Below are positions 11,770-21,559 of a stretch of 33,334 nt of DNA, piece by piece. The DNA comes from Solirubrobacterales bacterium. Its GTDB lineage: Bacteria > Actinomycetota > Thermoleophilia > Solirubrobacterales > 70-9. The notes under the pieces are model-generated. The model saw only the letters and a list, made by a program, of their open reading frames with translations. It had not been told where the DNA came from and did no database searches. Position 1 is the stretch's first letter; each line of letters opens with the position of its first letter. A program made the position numbers and the translations under genes. The stretch covers positions 24,315-57,648 of the forward strand of contig JAFKLL010000040.1 in NCBI GenBank assembly GCA_017304845.1, read 5' to 3'.

Positions 11770-11809
11770 GGGCCTCGATCCTGCAGGGGGATCGGGGCCC
11801 GTTTTCGTT
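11770..11809 (+). terminator. Terminator of the surface-protein gene
   Basis: A 12-bp stem (gggcctcgatcc/ggatcggggccc, one G-U pair, 11770-11800) is followed by gttttcgtt. The T-tail runs into the stop codon of the convergent dehydrogenase gene. The loop contains ctgcag-derived sequence. Confidence 0.8.
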
Positions 11810-12770
11810 AAGCGGTGACCGGGTTCGGGGCCGGGCTGCCTTCGAGCACCGCAGTCACGTTGGCGGCGACGATCCGGGACATCTCGTCCCGGGAGCGGAA
11901 GGTGGCGGATCCGATATGCGGGGCGAGCGCCACGCGAGGCGCCGTCAGGAACCCGGGGTCGAAGGCGGGCTCGCCTTCGAAGACGTCCAGGCCGGCCGCG
12001 CCGATCCGGTCCTCCTCGAGCGCGCGGATCAGGGCCTTCGAGTCGACCAGGGTGCCACGGCCGGTGTTGACCAGGATCGCGCTCGGCTTGACCAGCCCGA
12101 GGGCGCGGTCGTCGATCAGGTGCTCGGTCTCGGGGCCGCCGGGAAGATGAAGGCTGATCAGGTCGGACTCGCGGAGCAGCTCGTCCAGTTCGACCAGGCG
12201 GGCGCCGTGCCTCGACGCGAGCTCAGGCTTGGCGGACCGGGCGGTGTAGAGGCGCTCGCCCCCGAAACCGGCGACCAGATCCATGAACCGGCCGCCGATC
12301 CGCCCCGCGCCGACCACGCCGATAGTGGCCCCGCTCAGCTCGAACCCTCTCCATCGGGCCGGATCCCAGCCCTGCCAGGTTCCCTCGCGGAGATCCCGCT
12401 CCGCCTCCGGCAGGTCGCGGGCGGCCGCCATCGCGAGGGCGAGGGCCAGTTCCGCGGTGGCGTTGGTCAAGGCCCCGGGCGTATTCGTGACGGTGACCCC
12501 TCGCTCGGCGCATGCGGCCAGGTCGACGTTGTCGTAGCCGACCCCGAAGTTGGCGACGACCTTCAGGCCGGGGCCGGCGGCATCGAGCAACTCGCCGTCG
12601 ACCGGAAAGGTCAGGTCGGTGACCAACCCGTCGGCCCCGGCCGCGGCGGCCAGCATCTCCTCGCGGCTCGCGTCGAGACCAAGAGAGACCACCTCGAAAC
12701 ACTCCTCGAGCGGCTTCCGGCCGGCCGGCAGCAGCTCTCTCATGATCACGACCTTCATCCGTTCGCTCAC
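11808..12770 (-). CDS. D-isomer-specific 2-hydroxyacid dehydrogenase (glyoxylate/hydroxypyruvate reductase-like)
   Basis: This 320-residue cytoplasmic oxidoreductase interconverts a 2-oxoacid and a D-2-hydroxyacid. The Rossmann motif GAGRIGG is at 154-160. The catalytic trio is present: R238 in NTGRG, E267 in EGEP, H285 in PHIGS. The second Rossmann strand is followed by TARSAKPE with no acidic residue where NAD-specific members usually have Asp, which suggests NADPH; this is inference. GTG 12770 is chosen because TAGCTT lies exactly 7 nt before it, fitting a leaderless start. ATG 12758, four codons downstream, is the alternative and has no clear Shine-Dalgarno. It is separated from mdh by tandem hairpins. 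Glyoxylate or hydroxypyruvate is the likely substrate, but lactate- or phosphonate-type substrates cannot be excluded. Confidence 0.88.
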   Translation of the reverse strand: MSERMKVVIMRELLPAGRKPLEECFEVVSLGLDASREEMLAAAAGADGLVTDLTFPVDGELLDAAGPGLKVVANFGVGYDNVDLAACAERGVTVTNTPGALTNATAELALALAMAAARDLPEAERDLREGTWQGWDPARWRGFELSGATIGVVGAGRIGGRFMDLVAGFGGERLYTARSAKPELASRHGARLVELDELLRESDLISLHLPGGPETEHLIDDRALGLVKPSAILVNTGRGTLVDSKALIRALEEDRIGAAGLDVFEGEPAFDPGFLTAPRVALAPHIGSATFRSRDEMSRIVAANVTAVLEGSPAPNPVTA

Positions 12771-12777
12771 CAGCGGG

Positions 12778-12783
12778 AAGCTA
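12778..12783 (-). promoter_or_regulatory. -10 box of the 2-hydroxyacid dehydrogenase gene
   Basis: TAGCTT on the minus strand ends 7 nt before GTG 12770, consistent with a leaderless transcript. No clear -35 is visible. Confidence 0.45.
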
Positions 12784-12806
12784 CCGATCCTCCGGACAAA
12801 ACGCGA

Positions 12807-12830
12807 AAGCCCGGGCCAAGGCCCGGGCTT
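12807..12830 (-). terminator. Distal terminator of icd-mdh
   Basis: aagcccgggcc/ggcccgggctt is a perfect 11-bp stem around 2 nt, followed on the minus strand by tcgcgtttt. It is the second hairpin after mdh. Confidence 0.65.
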
Positions 12831-12834
12831 CCAC

Positions 12835-12883
12835 AAATCCTGCCCGGAAACATACGCCGGGCGTATGTTTCCAAGCAGGATTT
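12835..12883 (-). terminator. Proximal long hairpin downstream of mdh
   Basis: Two 23-nt arms (12835-12857 and 12861-12883) pair except for one 2-nt mismatch, with a tiny loop; the arms start aaatcctgc and end catacgc. It starts 12 nt after the mdh stop. It acts as a terminator, an mRNA 3'-end stabiliser, or both. Confidence 0.6.
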
Positions 12884-12895
12884 CCGAGAGGGGGG

Positions 12896-15107
<2,212 letters not shown>

Positions 15108-15156
15108 GACTGGTACTTCCCTTCGATATTCGGCTGCGTCTCTTGCAGGAACCGAT

Positions 15157-15187
15157 GCTATAGAGCGAAACCGCCCGAGGGTGTCAA
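15157..15187 (-). promoter_or_regulatory. Candidate icd-mdh promoter
   Basis: A consensus TTGACA (15182-15187 on the minus strand) is followed by TATAGC (15157-15162) at a long 19-nt spacing, with overlapping alternatives (TAGCAT). It leaves a leader of about 40 nt ending in the icd Shine-Dalgarno. Confidence 0.45.
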
Positions 15188-15237
15188 TGGGTAGTTCTCC
15201 ACGCCGGAATCCCCCGATCCTGTGCGACCATTAGGCC

Positions 15238-16917
15238 ATGCCGGAAATCGCCGAGACTCCTGAGTACGCGACCCACACGGTCTTCAACCAGTCGACCCCG
15301 CTCGAGAACGTCAACCTCTACGAGATCGACCGACCCCTCCAGGAGGCGGTCAAGCGCGAGGGTGCGGGCTGGGCGGACGAGCGGATCCGTGCGCTCGGCG
15401 AGATCTGCGGGCAGCCGGACACGCTGATCGCCGGCCGTGACGCCAACGAGTTCCCGCCGCGGCTCAAGGCCTTCGACCGTTTCGGCAACCGGATCGACGA
15501 GGTCGAGTTCCACCCCGCCTGGCATCAGCTGATGTCGCTCGGCATCTCGCATGGCCTGCACGCCCTGCCCTGGCGCGAGCCCGGCCCCGGCGCCAACGTC
15601 GCCCGCGCCGCCCTGTTCTCGCAGCTCGCCCAGGTCGAGGCCGGGGTCGGCTGCCCGATCTCGATGACCTTCTCGGTGATCCCCTCGCTGCGCAACCAGC
15701 CCGAGGTCGCGGCCGAGTGGGAGCCCCGCTTCACCTCGCTCGAGTACGACGGCAAGCTGCGTCCCGCCGACGAGAAGCCCGGCTGCCTGGCCGGCATGGC
15801 GATGACCGAGAAGCAGGGCGGGTCCGACGTCCGCGCCAACACCACCCGCGCCGTCCCGCTGAACGGCGGCGGCCCCGGCGGCGAGTACGAGATCACCGGC
15901 CACAAGTGGTTCTGCTCGGCCCCGATGTGCGACGCCTTCCTCGTGCTCGCCCAGACCGACGCCGGCGTCTCCTGCTTCCTGATGCCCCGGTTCACCCCGA
16001 ACGGCGAGCGCAACCGCTTCCACATCCAGCGCCTCAAAGACAAGCTCGGCAACAAGTCGAACGCCTCCTCCGAGGTCGAGTTCCGGGGCGCCTGGGCCCG
16101 CATGATCGGCGAGGACGGGCGCGGCATCCGCACCATCATCGAGATGGTCAGCCACACCCGCCTCGACTGCACGATCGGCTCGGCCGCCGGCATGCGGAAC
16201 GCCGTCGCCCAGGCCACGCACCATGCCCAGGGACGCTCCGCCTTCGGCAAGAAGCTGATCGACCAGCCGCTGATGCAGAACGTCCTGGCCGATCTCAGCG
16301 TCGAGTCCGAGGCCGCCACCGCCTCGGTGATGCGCCTCGCCCGCGCCTACGACGAGGCCGCCGCCGGTGACGAGGCCGCCGCCCTGCTGCAGCGGCTCGC
16401 CACCCCGGTGCTCAAGTACTGGGTCTGCAAGCGGGCGCCGTGGCATGCGGTCGAGGCGCTCGAGTGCTTCGGCGGCAACGGCTACGCCGAGGAGTCGGGC
16501 ATGCCGCGCCTGTTCCGCGAGAGCCCCCTGATGTCGATCTGGGAGGGCTCCGGCAACGTCCAGTGCCTCGACGCCCTTCGCGCCATGGTCAAGAGCCCGG
16601 CCTCCTTCGAGGCCTTCTTCGCCGAGGTCGGCGAGGCGGCCGGGGCCGACCCGCGGCTCGACGCCTTCGTCGCGAAGCTCCAGGACTCGATCACCAGCGA
16701 CCCGGAGACCCTCGAGGTCCGGGCCCGTCGCGTGGTCGAGGGCATGGGCCTCGCCTTCCAGGGATCGATGCTGGTCCGCCACGGAGACCCGGCGGTCGCC
16801 GACGCCTTCTGCGCCTCCCGCCTGGCCGGCGACTACGGAGAGGCCTTCGGCACCCTCCCGGCCGGCACCGACTTCGAGGCGATCATCGAACGCTCCGCCC
16901 CGTCCCTCCAGGCCTAG
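15238..16917 (+). CDS. AidB-like acyl-CoA dehydrogenase family flavoprotein
   Basis: This 559-residue FAD-dependent protein has the AidB layout. The N-terminal TVFNQSTPLENVNLYEIDRP is diagnostic for the AidB branch, whose E. coli member belongs to the adaptive response to alkylation and binds DNA. The acyl-CoA dehydrogenase core follows with AMTEKQGGSDVRANTT, GHKWFCSAPMCD and ECFGGNGYAEES. RESPLMSIWEGSGNVQ carries the Glu at the usual base position. A C-terminal helical domain ends the protein. There is no Ada or alkylation-repair gene adjacent, so a role in lipid or amino-acid catabolism (isovaleryl-CoA dehydrogenase-like) is equally open. ATG 15238 has no strong Shine-Dalgarno; GACCAT lies exactly 6 nt before it. 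It is divergent from icd. Confidence 0.9.
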   Translation: MPEIAETPEYATHTVFNQSTPLENVNLYEIDRPLQEAVKREGAGWADERIRALGEICGQPDTLIAGRDANEFPPRLKAFDRFGNRIDEVEFHPAWHQLMSLGISHGLHALPWREPGPGANVARAALFSQLAQVEAGVGCPISMTFSVIPSLRNQPEVAAEWEPRFTSLEYDGKLRPADEKPGCLAGMAMTEKQGGSDVRANTTRAVPLNGGGPGGEYEITGHKWFCSAPMCDAFLVLAQTDAGVSCFLMPRFTPNGERNRFHIQRLKDKLGNKSNASSEVEFRGAWARMIGEDGRGIRTIIEMVSHTRLDCTIGSAAGMRNAVAQATHHAQGRSAFGKKLIDQPLMQNVLADLSVESEAATASVMRLARAYDEAAAGDEAAALLQRLATPVLKYWVCKRAPWHAVEALECFGGNGYAEESGMPRLFRESPLMSIWEGSGNVQCLDALRAMVKSPASFEAFFAEVGEAAGADPRLDAFVAKLQDSITSDPETLEVRARRVVEGMGLAFQGSMLVRHGDPAVADAFCASRLAGDYGEAFGTLPAGTDFEAIIERSAPSLQA

Positions 16918-16943
16918 CCAACTTCGGGTCGTTATTCGTGCAA

Positions 16944-16967
16944 ACGTGGCGGGAAATCCCGCCACGT
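16944..16967. terminator. Bidirectional hairpin between convergent genes
   Basis: acgtggcggga-aa-tcccgccacgt is a perfect 11-bp palindromic stem between the 3' ends of the AidB-like gene and the GNAT gene. No T-run is visible on either side. Confidence 0.5.
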
Positions 16968-16986
16968 CGCTTCGCTCCGCTCTGGG

Positions 16987-17436
16987 CTACTCCGAGGGCG
17001 GGTCGTCGGCGAACTTCGGGCCGGGGCGTTCCATGATCCGGAACGAGGGCTTGCGGAAGCCGAGCTCGCGGTACATCTCGTGGGCGTCGGCGGTGCCGAG
17101 CAGCCAGCGCAGCTCCCGGAGCGGTGAGCCGTCCACCATCTCCCGCACCAGCTCCTTGCCCAGGCCGCGGCCCCGGTGCTCCTCGAGCACGAAGACATCG
17201 CAGAGGTAGGCGAAGACGACCTCGTCCGAGTGCGCGCGGCAGTAGCCGACGGTGCTGCCGTCCGGCGCGAAGAGCCCGACCACGCGGGAGGCGCCGTGGA
17301 AGGTCTTCTCGATCAGCTCGCGCGACCGACCCTTGGACCAGTAGGCCTCCTCGCCGAGGAAGCGGCAGACCACGTCGAGATCGACCCGAGTCGGGTCGTC
17401 ATCCAGTTCGTAGCCGGCTGCGAGCTCTCGCTTCAC
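16987..17436 (-). CDS. GNAT family N-acetyltransferase
   Basis: This 149-residue single-domain protein transfers an acetyl group from acetyl-CoA to an amine; the substrate is unknown. The acetyl-CoA pyrophosphate-binding motif A is HRGRGLGKELV at 87-97, preceded by the strand CDVFVLEE. ADAHEMYRELGF near the C-terminus is the usual motif B helix. The N-terminal part (EEAYWSKGRSRELI) is typical of small GNATs fused to no other domain. GTG 17436 has no Shine-Dalgarno; GACTCT lies 6 nt before it, suggesting a leaderless start. It is divergent from the small gene at 17507. Nothing nearby identifies its target. Confidence 0.88.
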   Translation of the reverse strand: MKRELAAGYELDDDPTRVDLDVVCRFLGEEAYWSKGRSRELIEKTFHGASRVVGLFAPDGSTVGYCRAHSDEVVFAYLCDVFVLEEHRGRGLGKELVREMVDGSPLRELRWLLGTADAHEMYRELGFRKPSFRIMERPGPKFADDPPSE

Positions 17437-17506
17437 ACGAGAAGAGTCGCAGAGCCGGGCCGTCGGCGATACTCATCCCGTCGTCGAAACCGACCCGAGG
17501 AGACCG

Positions 17507-17842
17507 ATGTCCGACCAGGGGCTCAGCAACCACCACAGCAGCACGCTCACCGAGATCTTCGACCACCAGAAGCACACGATCGAGTGGCGCAAGGTCGAGT
17601 CGCTCCTCGGCGCGATCGGAACCGTCACCCAGGAGCACAACGGCCACCTCAAGGTCGAGATCGGCCCCGAGACCGAGACCTTCCACGTTCCGCACGGCAA
17701 GGATCTCGACCGGCAGCAGATCGTCGATCTGCGGCGGATGCTGACCCAGGCCGGCTACGGCCCGGACCGCGAGTCGGTCGAGGACGAGCGCGACCGCGAC
17801 TACGGCGACAACCGCTGGGGCGAGCCCGAGGACGAAGCCTGA
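17507..17842 (+). CDS. Small HicA-like (dsRBD-fold) protein of unknown role
   Basis: This is a 111-residue acidic soluble protein. The central part (about residues 25-85) reads TIEWRKVESLLGAIGTVTQE, then a strand with ETETFHVPHGKDLDRQQIVD and LRRMLTQAG. The His-Pro-His-Gly-Lys-Asp region followed by a helix ending in QAG recalls HicA mRNA-interferase toxins and their dsRBD-like fold. The usual HicA glycine-His substrate loop is diverged (EHNGHLKVEI), and no HicB partner is adjacent. The C-terminal 25 residues are almost all charged (DERDRDYGDNRWGEPEDE). ATG 17507 has a clear Shine-Dalgarno (gaggaga). It converges on the M28 peptidase gene with only 3 nt between stops. The HicA relation is inference from pattern. 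Confidence 0.75.
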   Translation: MSDQGLSNHHSSTLTEIFDHQKHTIEWRKVESLLGAIGTVTQEHNGHLKVEIGPETETFHVPHGKDLDRQQIVDLRRMLTQAGYGPDRESVEDERDRDYGDNRWGEPEDEA

Positions 17843-17845
17843 GGC

Positions 17846-19015
17846 TCAGACCCACTCGCGGGAGAGCCGCCTGGTCATCGCCTCGGCCAGGCGGACCGCC
17901 TCCTCGACCGTGTCGAAATCGACGAACTCCGAGGTGTCGTTCGGCCAGTGGTAGTTGAGCGGCTGCTTGTGCTCGGTGCATGAGCAGATCGAGACCACCG
18001 GGTAGCCGGCGGCCAGCGGCTCGAGCCCGTCCGTGCCGTTGCGGATCCGCAGGTTCGGCATCAGCTCGATGCCTTCCTCCTCGGCCGTGCGATCGGCGAG
18101 GATCAGCGCCTCCTGCGGGTACTCGAACATCTTCAGGAAGCCTTCGCCGCGGATCACCGTGAGGAACGGGGAGCCGATCGCCTCCAGGTTGATGAAGAAG
18201 GTGGAGTCGGTCGGGAGGTCGGCGAAATGCCGCTCGCCGAAGGCCTTGATGCCCTCGCTGAACGATTCCTCCGAACCGAGCGAGACGGCGATCAGCCGAA
18301 CCCCCTCGGGCGGGTCGGCGACGAAGCGCCGGACCAGCTCGATCAGGGCGACGGTGGCGGCGCCGTTGTCATTGGCGCCGGGCACCGCGTCGCGCATCCC
18401 GACGTCGACCATCGCCGCGGTCGACCCGGCCGCCAGCACGGCCCCCGCGGTGGCGACCTTGCGGCTCCCGGTCAGCCCGCCGAGGGCGCTGAGCACCGGC
18501 CCGCCGATCACCGGCGCCATCAGCATCGGCGAGGTGTCGAGGTGCTGGAAGAGCCCGGTCTTGGAGACCAGGGCCGGGATGCCCGGATGGAAGATCAGGC
18601 CCGCGTTAGGGGCGTCGTGATGGGCGGTCAGGACGACGGTCCGCTCGGCGTCCGGGTCGCCGAGCTCGCAGATCACGTTGTAGGTCTCGCGCTTGGGCAG
18701 GACCTTGCGGAGCGGGCGCGAGCGGGGCGGGAAGTCGGTGGCGATGGCGGCGGCGCCGGCGGCGCCGAGCAACGCTCCGGCCAGCCGCTTCCCCCGACGG
18801 GCGGCGATCCCGCCCGCCAGGCCCAGCGCGGTCCCGATCCCGATCGGCCACCAGTAGGTGCCGTGGGCTGACTCGACCTCGATCCGCGACTCGGCGCCGA
18901 GCTTCGCGAACTCGCCCTGCACCCATTCCGCCGCTGCCTTCTCGCCCGGCGAGGCCGACGGACGATCGATTTTCTCGAGGGTCTCGAGCAGAGACCGAAC
19001 CCATTGCTTGTCCAT
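17846..19015 (-). CDS. M28 family zinc metallopeptidase with internal membrane segments
   Basis: This 389-residue di-zinc aminopeptidase-like protein has its metal site visible: AHHDAPN (H132, D134), GANDNGAA (D216), GSEES (E249/E250, base and ligand), NLEAIG (E278, where many members have Asp) and NYHWPND (H356). Two hydrophobic stretches interrupt the peptidase fold: about 55-92 (WWPIGIGTALGLAGGIAA and following) and about 162-203 in the loop after the first ligand. Both are long enough to cross or enter the membrane. There is no signal peptide. ATG 19015 is chosen over an upstream in-frame start because TATGTT ends 8 nt before it. It is divergent from the site-2 protease gene with about 60 nt between them. 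The substrate is unknown. Confidence 0.88.
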   Translation of the reverse strand: MDKQWVRSLLETLEKIDRPSASPGEKAAAEWVQGEFAKLGAESRIEVESAHGTYWWPIGIGTALGLAGGIAARRGKRLAGALLGAAGAAAIATDFPPRSRPLRKVLPKRETYNVICELGDPDAERTVVLTAHHDAPNAGLIFHPGIPALVSKTGLFQHLDTSPMLMAPVIGGPVLSALGGLTGSRKVATAGAVLAAGSTAAMVDVGMRDAVPGANDNGAATVALIELVRRFVADPPEGVRLIAVSLGSEESFSEGIKAFGERHFADLPTDSTFFINLEAIGSPFLTVIRGEGFLKMFEYPQEALILADRTAEEEGIELMPNLRIRNGTDGLEPLAAGYPVVSICSCTEHKQPLNYHWPNDTSEFVDFDTVEEAVRLAEAMTRRLSREWV

Positions 19016-19023
19016 GGCAGCGG

Positions 19024-19029
19024 AACATA
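19024..19029 (-). promoter_or_regulatory. -10 box of the M28 peptidase gene
   Basis: TATGTT on the minus strand, 8 nt before ATG 19015, implies a leader of 1-2 nt. No -35 match. Confidence 0.45.
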
Positions 19030-19065
19030 TCCAGTCGCCGCCCTCGCCCCCGTGACGCATGTCCA

Positions 19066-19071
19066 TACGAT
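19066..19071 (+). promoter_or_regulatory. -10 box of the site-2 protease gene
   Basis: TACGAT followed by exactly 6 nt and GTG 19078 indicates a leaderless transcript. The in-frame GTG at 19072 would lie upstream of the transcription start. Confidence 0.5.
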
Positions 19072-19077
19072 GTGCCC

Positions 19078-20223
19078 GTGTTCGGCGGCAGCTCGATAAC
19101 GCTCTTCCGCGTGGCGGGAATCAGGATCGCGGTCGACTGGTCCTGGTTCTTCTTCCTGTTCATCGTGATCATCTGGCTCTCCGGCTTCTACGGGGACGTG
19201 CTCGACGAGCCCGGCAGCACCGACGCCTACCTGCTCGCCGTGCTCAGCTCGATCGGCTTCTTCGGCTCGATCCTGCTGCACGAGCTGGGGCATGCCTTCG
19301 CCGCCCGCCGCAACGGCATCACCGTGCGGACCATCCGGCTCTGGATCTTCGGCGGCGTCGCCGAGATGGACCAGGAGTCCGACGGTCCGGGCACCGAGTT
19401 CAAGGTCGCGATCGCCGGGCCGGTGGTCACCGCCCTGATCGCCGTGATCCTCTGCGCCGTCGGGATCCAGGTCGCCGGCGCCGACTCCTTCCGGGACGCG
19501 TTGGAGATGAGGCTGACCGCGGAGACGACCGGGGTCATGACCATGGTCGCCTGGCTGGCCGCGGTCAACATCCTCGTGCTCGGCTTCAACCTGCTGCCCG
19601 CCTTCCCCATGGACGGCGGCCGGATCGTCCGGTCGATCGCCTGGAAGATCACCGGCAAGCGCGGCGCCGCGACCCGGTTCGCAGCCGGGCTCGGCCGGAT
19701 CTTCGGCTTCCTGTTCATCGGCCTAGGGCTGCTCTGGATCTTCAACGGCAACGTCTTCAGCGGGGTCTGGTTGGCGATGATCGGCTTCCTCGTCAACGGG
19801 GCCGCGCGGGCCGCCTCCCGTAGCACTCTGAGCGAGAAGCTCGAGCAGGTCACGGTCGCCCAGATCATGGATCCCGATCCCGTCGCGATCCCGGCCGACC
19901 TCGACGTGGCCCGGGCGCTCGAGGAGTACTTCCTCCGGTTCGGCTGGTCCTGGTTCCCGGTGGTCGATCGCGCCGGCACCTTCCTGGGCATGGCGGTGCG
20001 AGACCAGCTCGAGCAGGTCGAGGAGGTCGAGCGACACTCGGTCCAGGTCGAGTCGCTGATCGAGCGCCGGATGGATTTCGCGGTCCGCGCGGGGGCCGGG
20101 CTGGACACCCTGCTCGGCAACGCCCAACTGCGCCGTTTCGGCGCGTTGATGGTCACGGACGAGGCCGGACGACTGACCGGAGTGGTCACGATCGAGCAGC
20201 TCGGACGGGCTCTACAAGCCTGA
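19078..20223 (+). CDS. Site-2 protease family (M50) membrane metalloprotease with CBS domains
   Basis: This 381-residue intramembrane zinc protease has HELGH at residues 68-72 for the metal and the base, and NLLPAFPMDGGR (about 171-182) for the third ligand. About six hydrophobic segments surround these. The C-terminal ~120 residues form a CBS pair (starting TVAQIMDPDPVAIPADL and ending VVTIEQLGRAL), which usually binds adenine nucleotides. This is the family III S2P layout, in which CBS domains gate the protease by energy state. GTG 19078 gives MFGGSSITLFR, the typical N-terminus. It is followed after 47 nt by the permease gene, which has its own -10 box, so co-transcription is possible but not required. 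The substrate is unknown; anti-sigma factors are common targets in the family. Confidence 0.92.
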   Translation: MFGGSSITLFRVAGIRIAVDWSWFFFLFIVIIWLSGFYGDVLDEPGSTDAYLLAVLSSIGFFGSILLHELGHAFAARRNGITVRTIRLWIFGGVAEMDQESDGPGTEFKVAIAGPVVTALIAVILCAVGIQVAGADSFRDALEMRLTAETTGVMTMVAWLAAVNILVLGFNLLPAFPMDGGRIVRSIAWKITGKRGAATRFAAGLGRIFGFLFIGLGLLWIFNGNVFSGVWLAMIGFLVNGAARAASRSTLSEKLEQVTVAQIMDPDPVAIPADLDVARALEEYFLRFGWSWFPVVDRAGTFLGMAVRDQLEQVEEVERHSVQVESLIERRMDFAVRAGAGLDTLLGNAQLRRFGALMVTDEAGRLTGVVTIEQLGRALQA

Positions 20224-20258
20224 TTCGGCACCGCGCCGCTTCCCGCTGGCCGAACTCA

Positions 20259-20264
20259 TAGACT
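20259..20264 (+). promoter_or_regulatory. -10 box of the permease gene
   Basis: TAGACT followed by exactly 6 nt and a CTG codon at 20271. It supports a leaderless transcript starting on a non-standard initiation codon. Confidence 0.45.
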
Positions 20265-20270
20265 CGGCCT

Positions 20271-21524
20271 CTGGCACTCGCTATCGCAACATTCCTGATC
20301 GCCCTCGCGTTGATCGCGAGCGAGAGAGTCCACCGCACCAAGGTGGCTCTGCTCGGAGCGGCGATCGTGGTGTTGTTCGTCGGCCAGTACAACGAGGAGC
20401 TGGCGATCGAGTCGGTCGAGTTCGCCACCCTCGGCCTCCTCGCCGGGATGATGATCCTGGTCTACCTGACCCAGCAGAGCGGGGTCTACGACTTCATCGC
20501 GATCAAGGCCGGCCAGTTCTCCCGGGGCGACCCGTTCCGGCTGGTGCTGATGATGGCCGGCACCGTCGCCGTGCTCGCCGGCTTCCTGGACAACCTCACG
20601 ACCATCCTCCTGGTCGTGCCGATCACCTTCCTCCTCGCCGACACCCTGGACATCAACCCGATGCCCCTGATCCTGATCGAGATCATGGCCGCGAACATCG
20701 GCGGCGCGGCGACCCTGATCGGCGATCCGCCGAACATCATGATCGGCGACGCCGCCAACCTCAGCTTCAACGACTTCCTCGTCAACAACCTGCCCGGCGT
20801 GACCGTGATCCTGGCGGTGGTCACGGTCGCCCTCTACTTCACCTTCCGCAGCAAGCTCGAGGTGGCGGAGGAGAACCGCAAGTACGTGATGGAGCTCGAC
20901 GCGGCCGCCTCGATCCGGGACCGCGAGGAGCTGAAGCGGACCCTGCCGGTCCTGATCGGCACGATCGTCGCCTTCTTCCTCCACCAGTACATCCACATCG
21001 AACCCGCCACCGTCGCCCTGACCGGGGCCGCGGTCGGCCTGCTGGTGACCAAGATCCCGGTCGAGGAAGCCCTGGAGAAGATCGAGTGGACCACGCTCTT
21101 CTTCTTCATGGGCCTGTTCGTCATGGTCGGCGCCCTGGAGGTGACCGGGGCGATCGGCAAGGTCGCGGAAGGGATCACCAGCGTCACCCAGGGCAACCGG
21201 AACGCGGAGTTGGTCGGGATCATCTGGACCTCCTCCCTGGTCGGCGGCATCGTCGACAACATCCCCTTGACGGCGGCGATGATCCCGGTCGTCCAGGAGA
21301 TCAAGGGCGGCAGCGTCGACAACGCCTACTGGTGGGCGCTCTCGCTGGGCGCCTGTTTCGGCGGCAACCTGACCCTGATCTCGGCCGCCTGCAACGTGGC
21401 GGCGGCGGGCATGGCCGAGAAGGCCGGTCAGCCGATCGGCTTCTGGACCTTCCTCAAGATCGGCTTCCCGGTCACCCTGGCGACGACCGTGCTGGCGACC
21501 GCCTACATCCTCCTCAGGTACTGA
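20271..21524 (+). CDS. ArsB/NhaD (ion transporter superfamily) membrane permease
   Basis: This 417-residue polytopic membrane protein has about 10-11 hydrophobic helices. The diagnostic motif NIGGAATLIGDPPNIMIG (about 142-159) is shared by ArsB arsenite carriers, NhaD Na+/H+ antiporters and SLC13-type carboxylate transporters. A second re-entrant half is marked by GGIVDNIPLTAAMIP. I place the start at CTG 20271 (MALAIATFLIALALIASERV), because it restores the complete first helix, lies 6 nt after TAGACT, and the frame has a TAG just upstream. TTG 20310 would remove most of helix 1. The transported ion is not clear: no ArsR or ArsC is nearby. A two-CBS protein follows after 35 nt and is a likely regulator. 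Confidence 0.87.
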   Translation: MALAIATFLIALALIASERVHRTKVALLGAAIVVLFVGQYNEELAIESVEFATLGLLAGMMILVYLTQQSGVYDFIAIKAGQFSRGDPFRLVLMMAGTVAVLAGFLDNLTTILLVVPITFLLADTLDINPMPLILIEIMAANIGGAATLIGDPPNIMIGDAANLSFNDFLVNNLPGVTVILAVVTVALYFTFRSKLEVAEENRKYVMELDAAASIRDREELKRTLPVLIGTIVAFFLHQYIHIEPATVALTGAAVGLLVTKIPVEEALEKIEWTTLFFFMGLFVMVGALEVTGAIGKVAEGITSVTQGNRNAELVGIIWTSSLVGGIVDNIPLTAAMIPVVQEIKGGSVDNAYWWALSLGACFGGNLTLISAACNVAAAGMAEKAGQPIGFWTFLKIGFPVTLATTVLATAYILLRY

Positions 21525-21559
21525 CCGATGAAACAAGCTAACTTCTGCGGAATGGGCAA

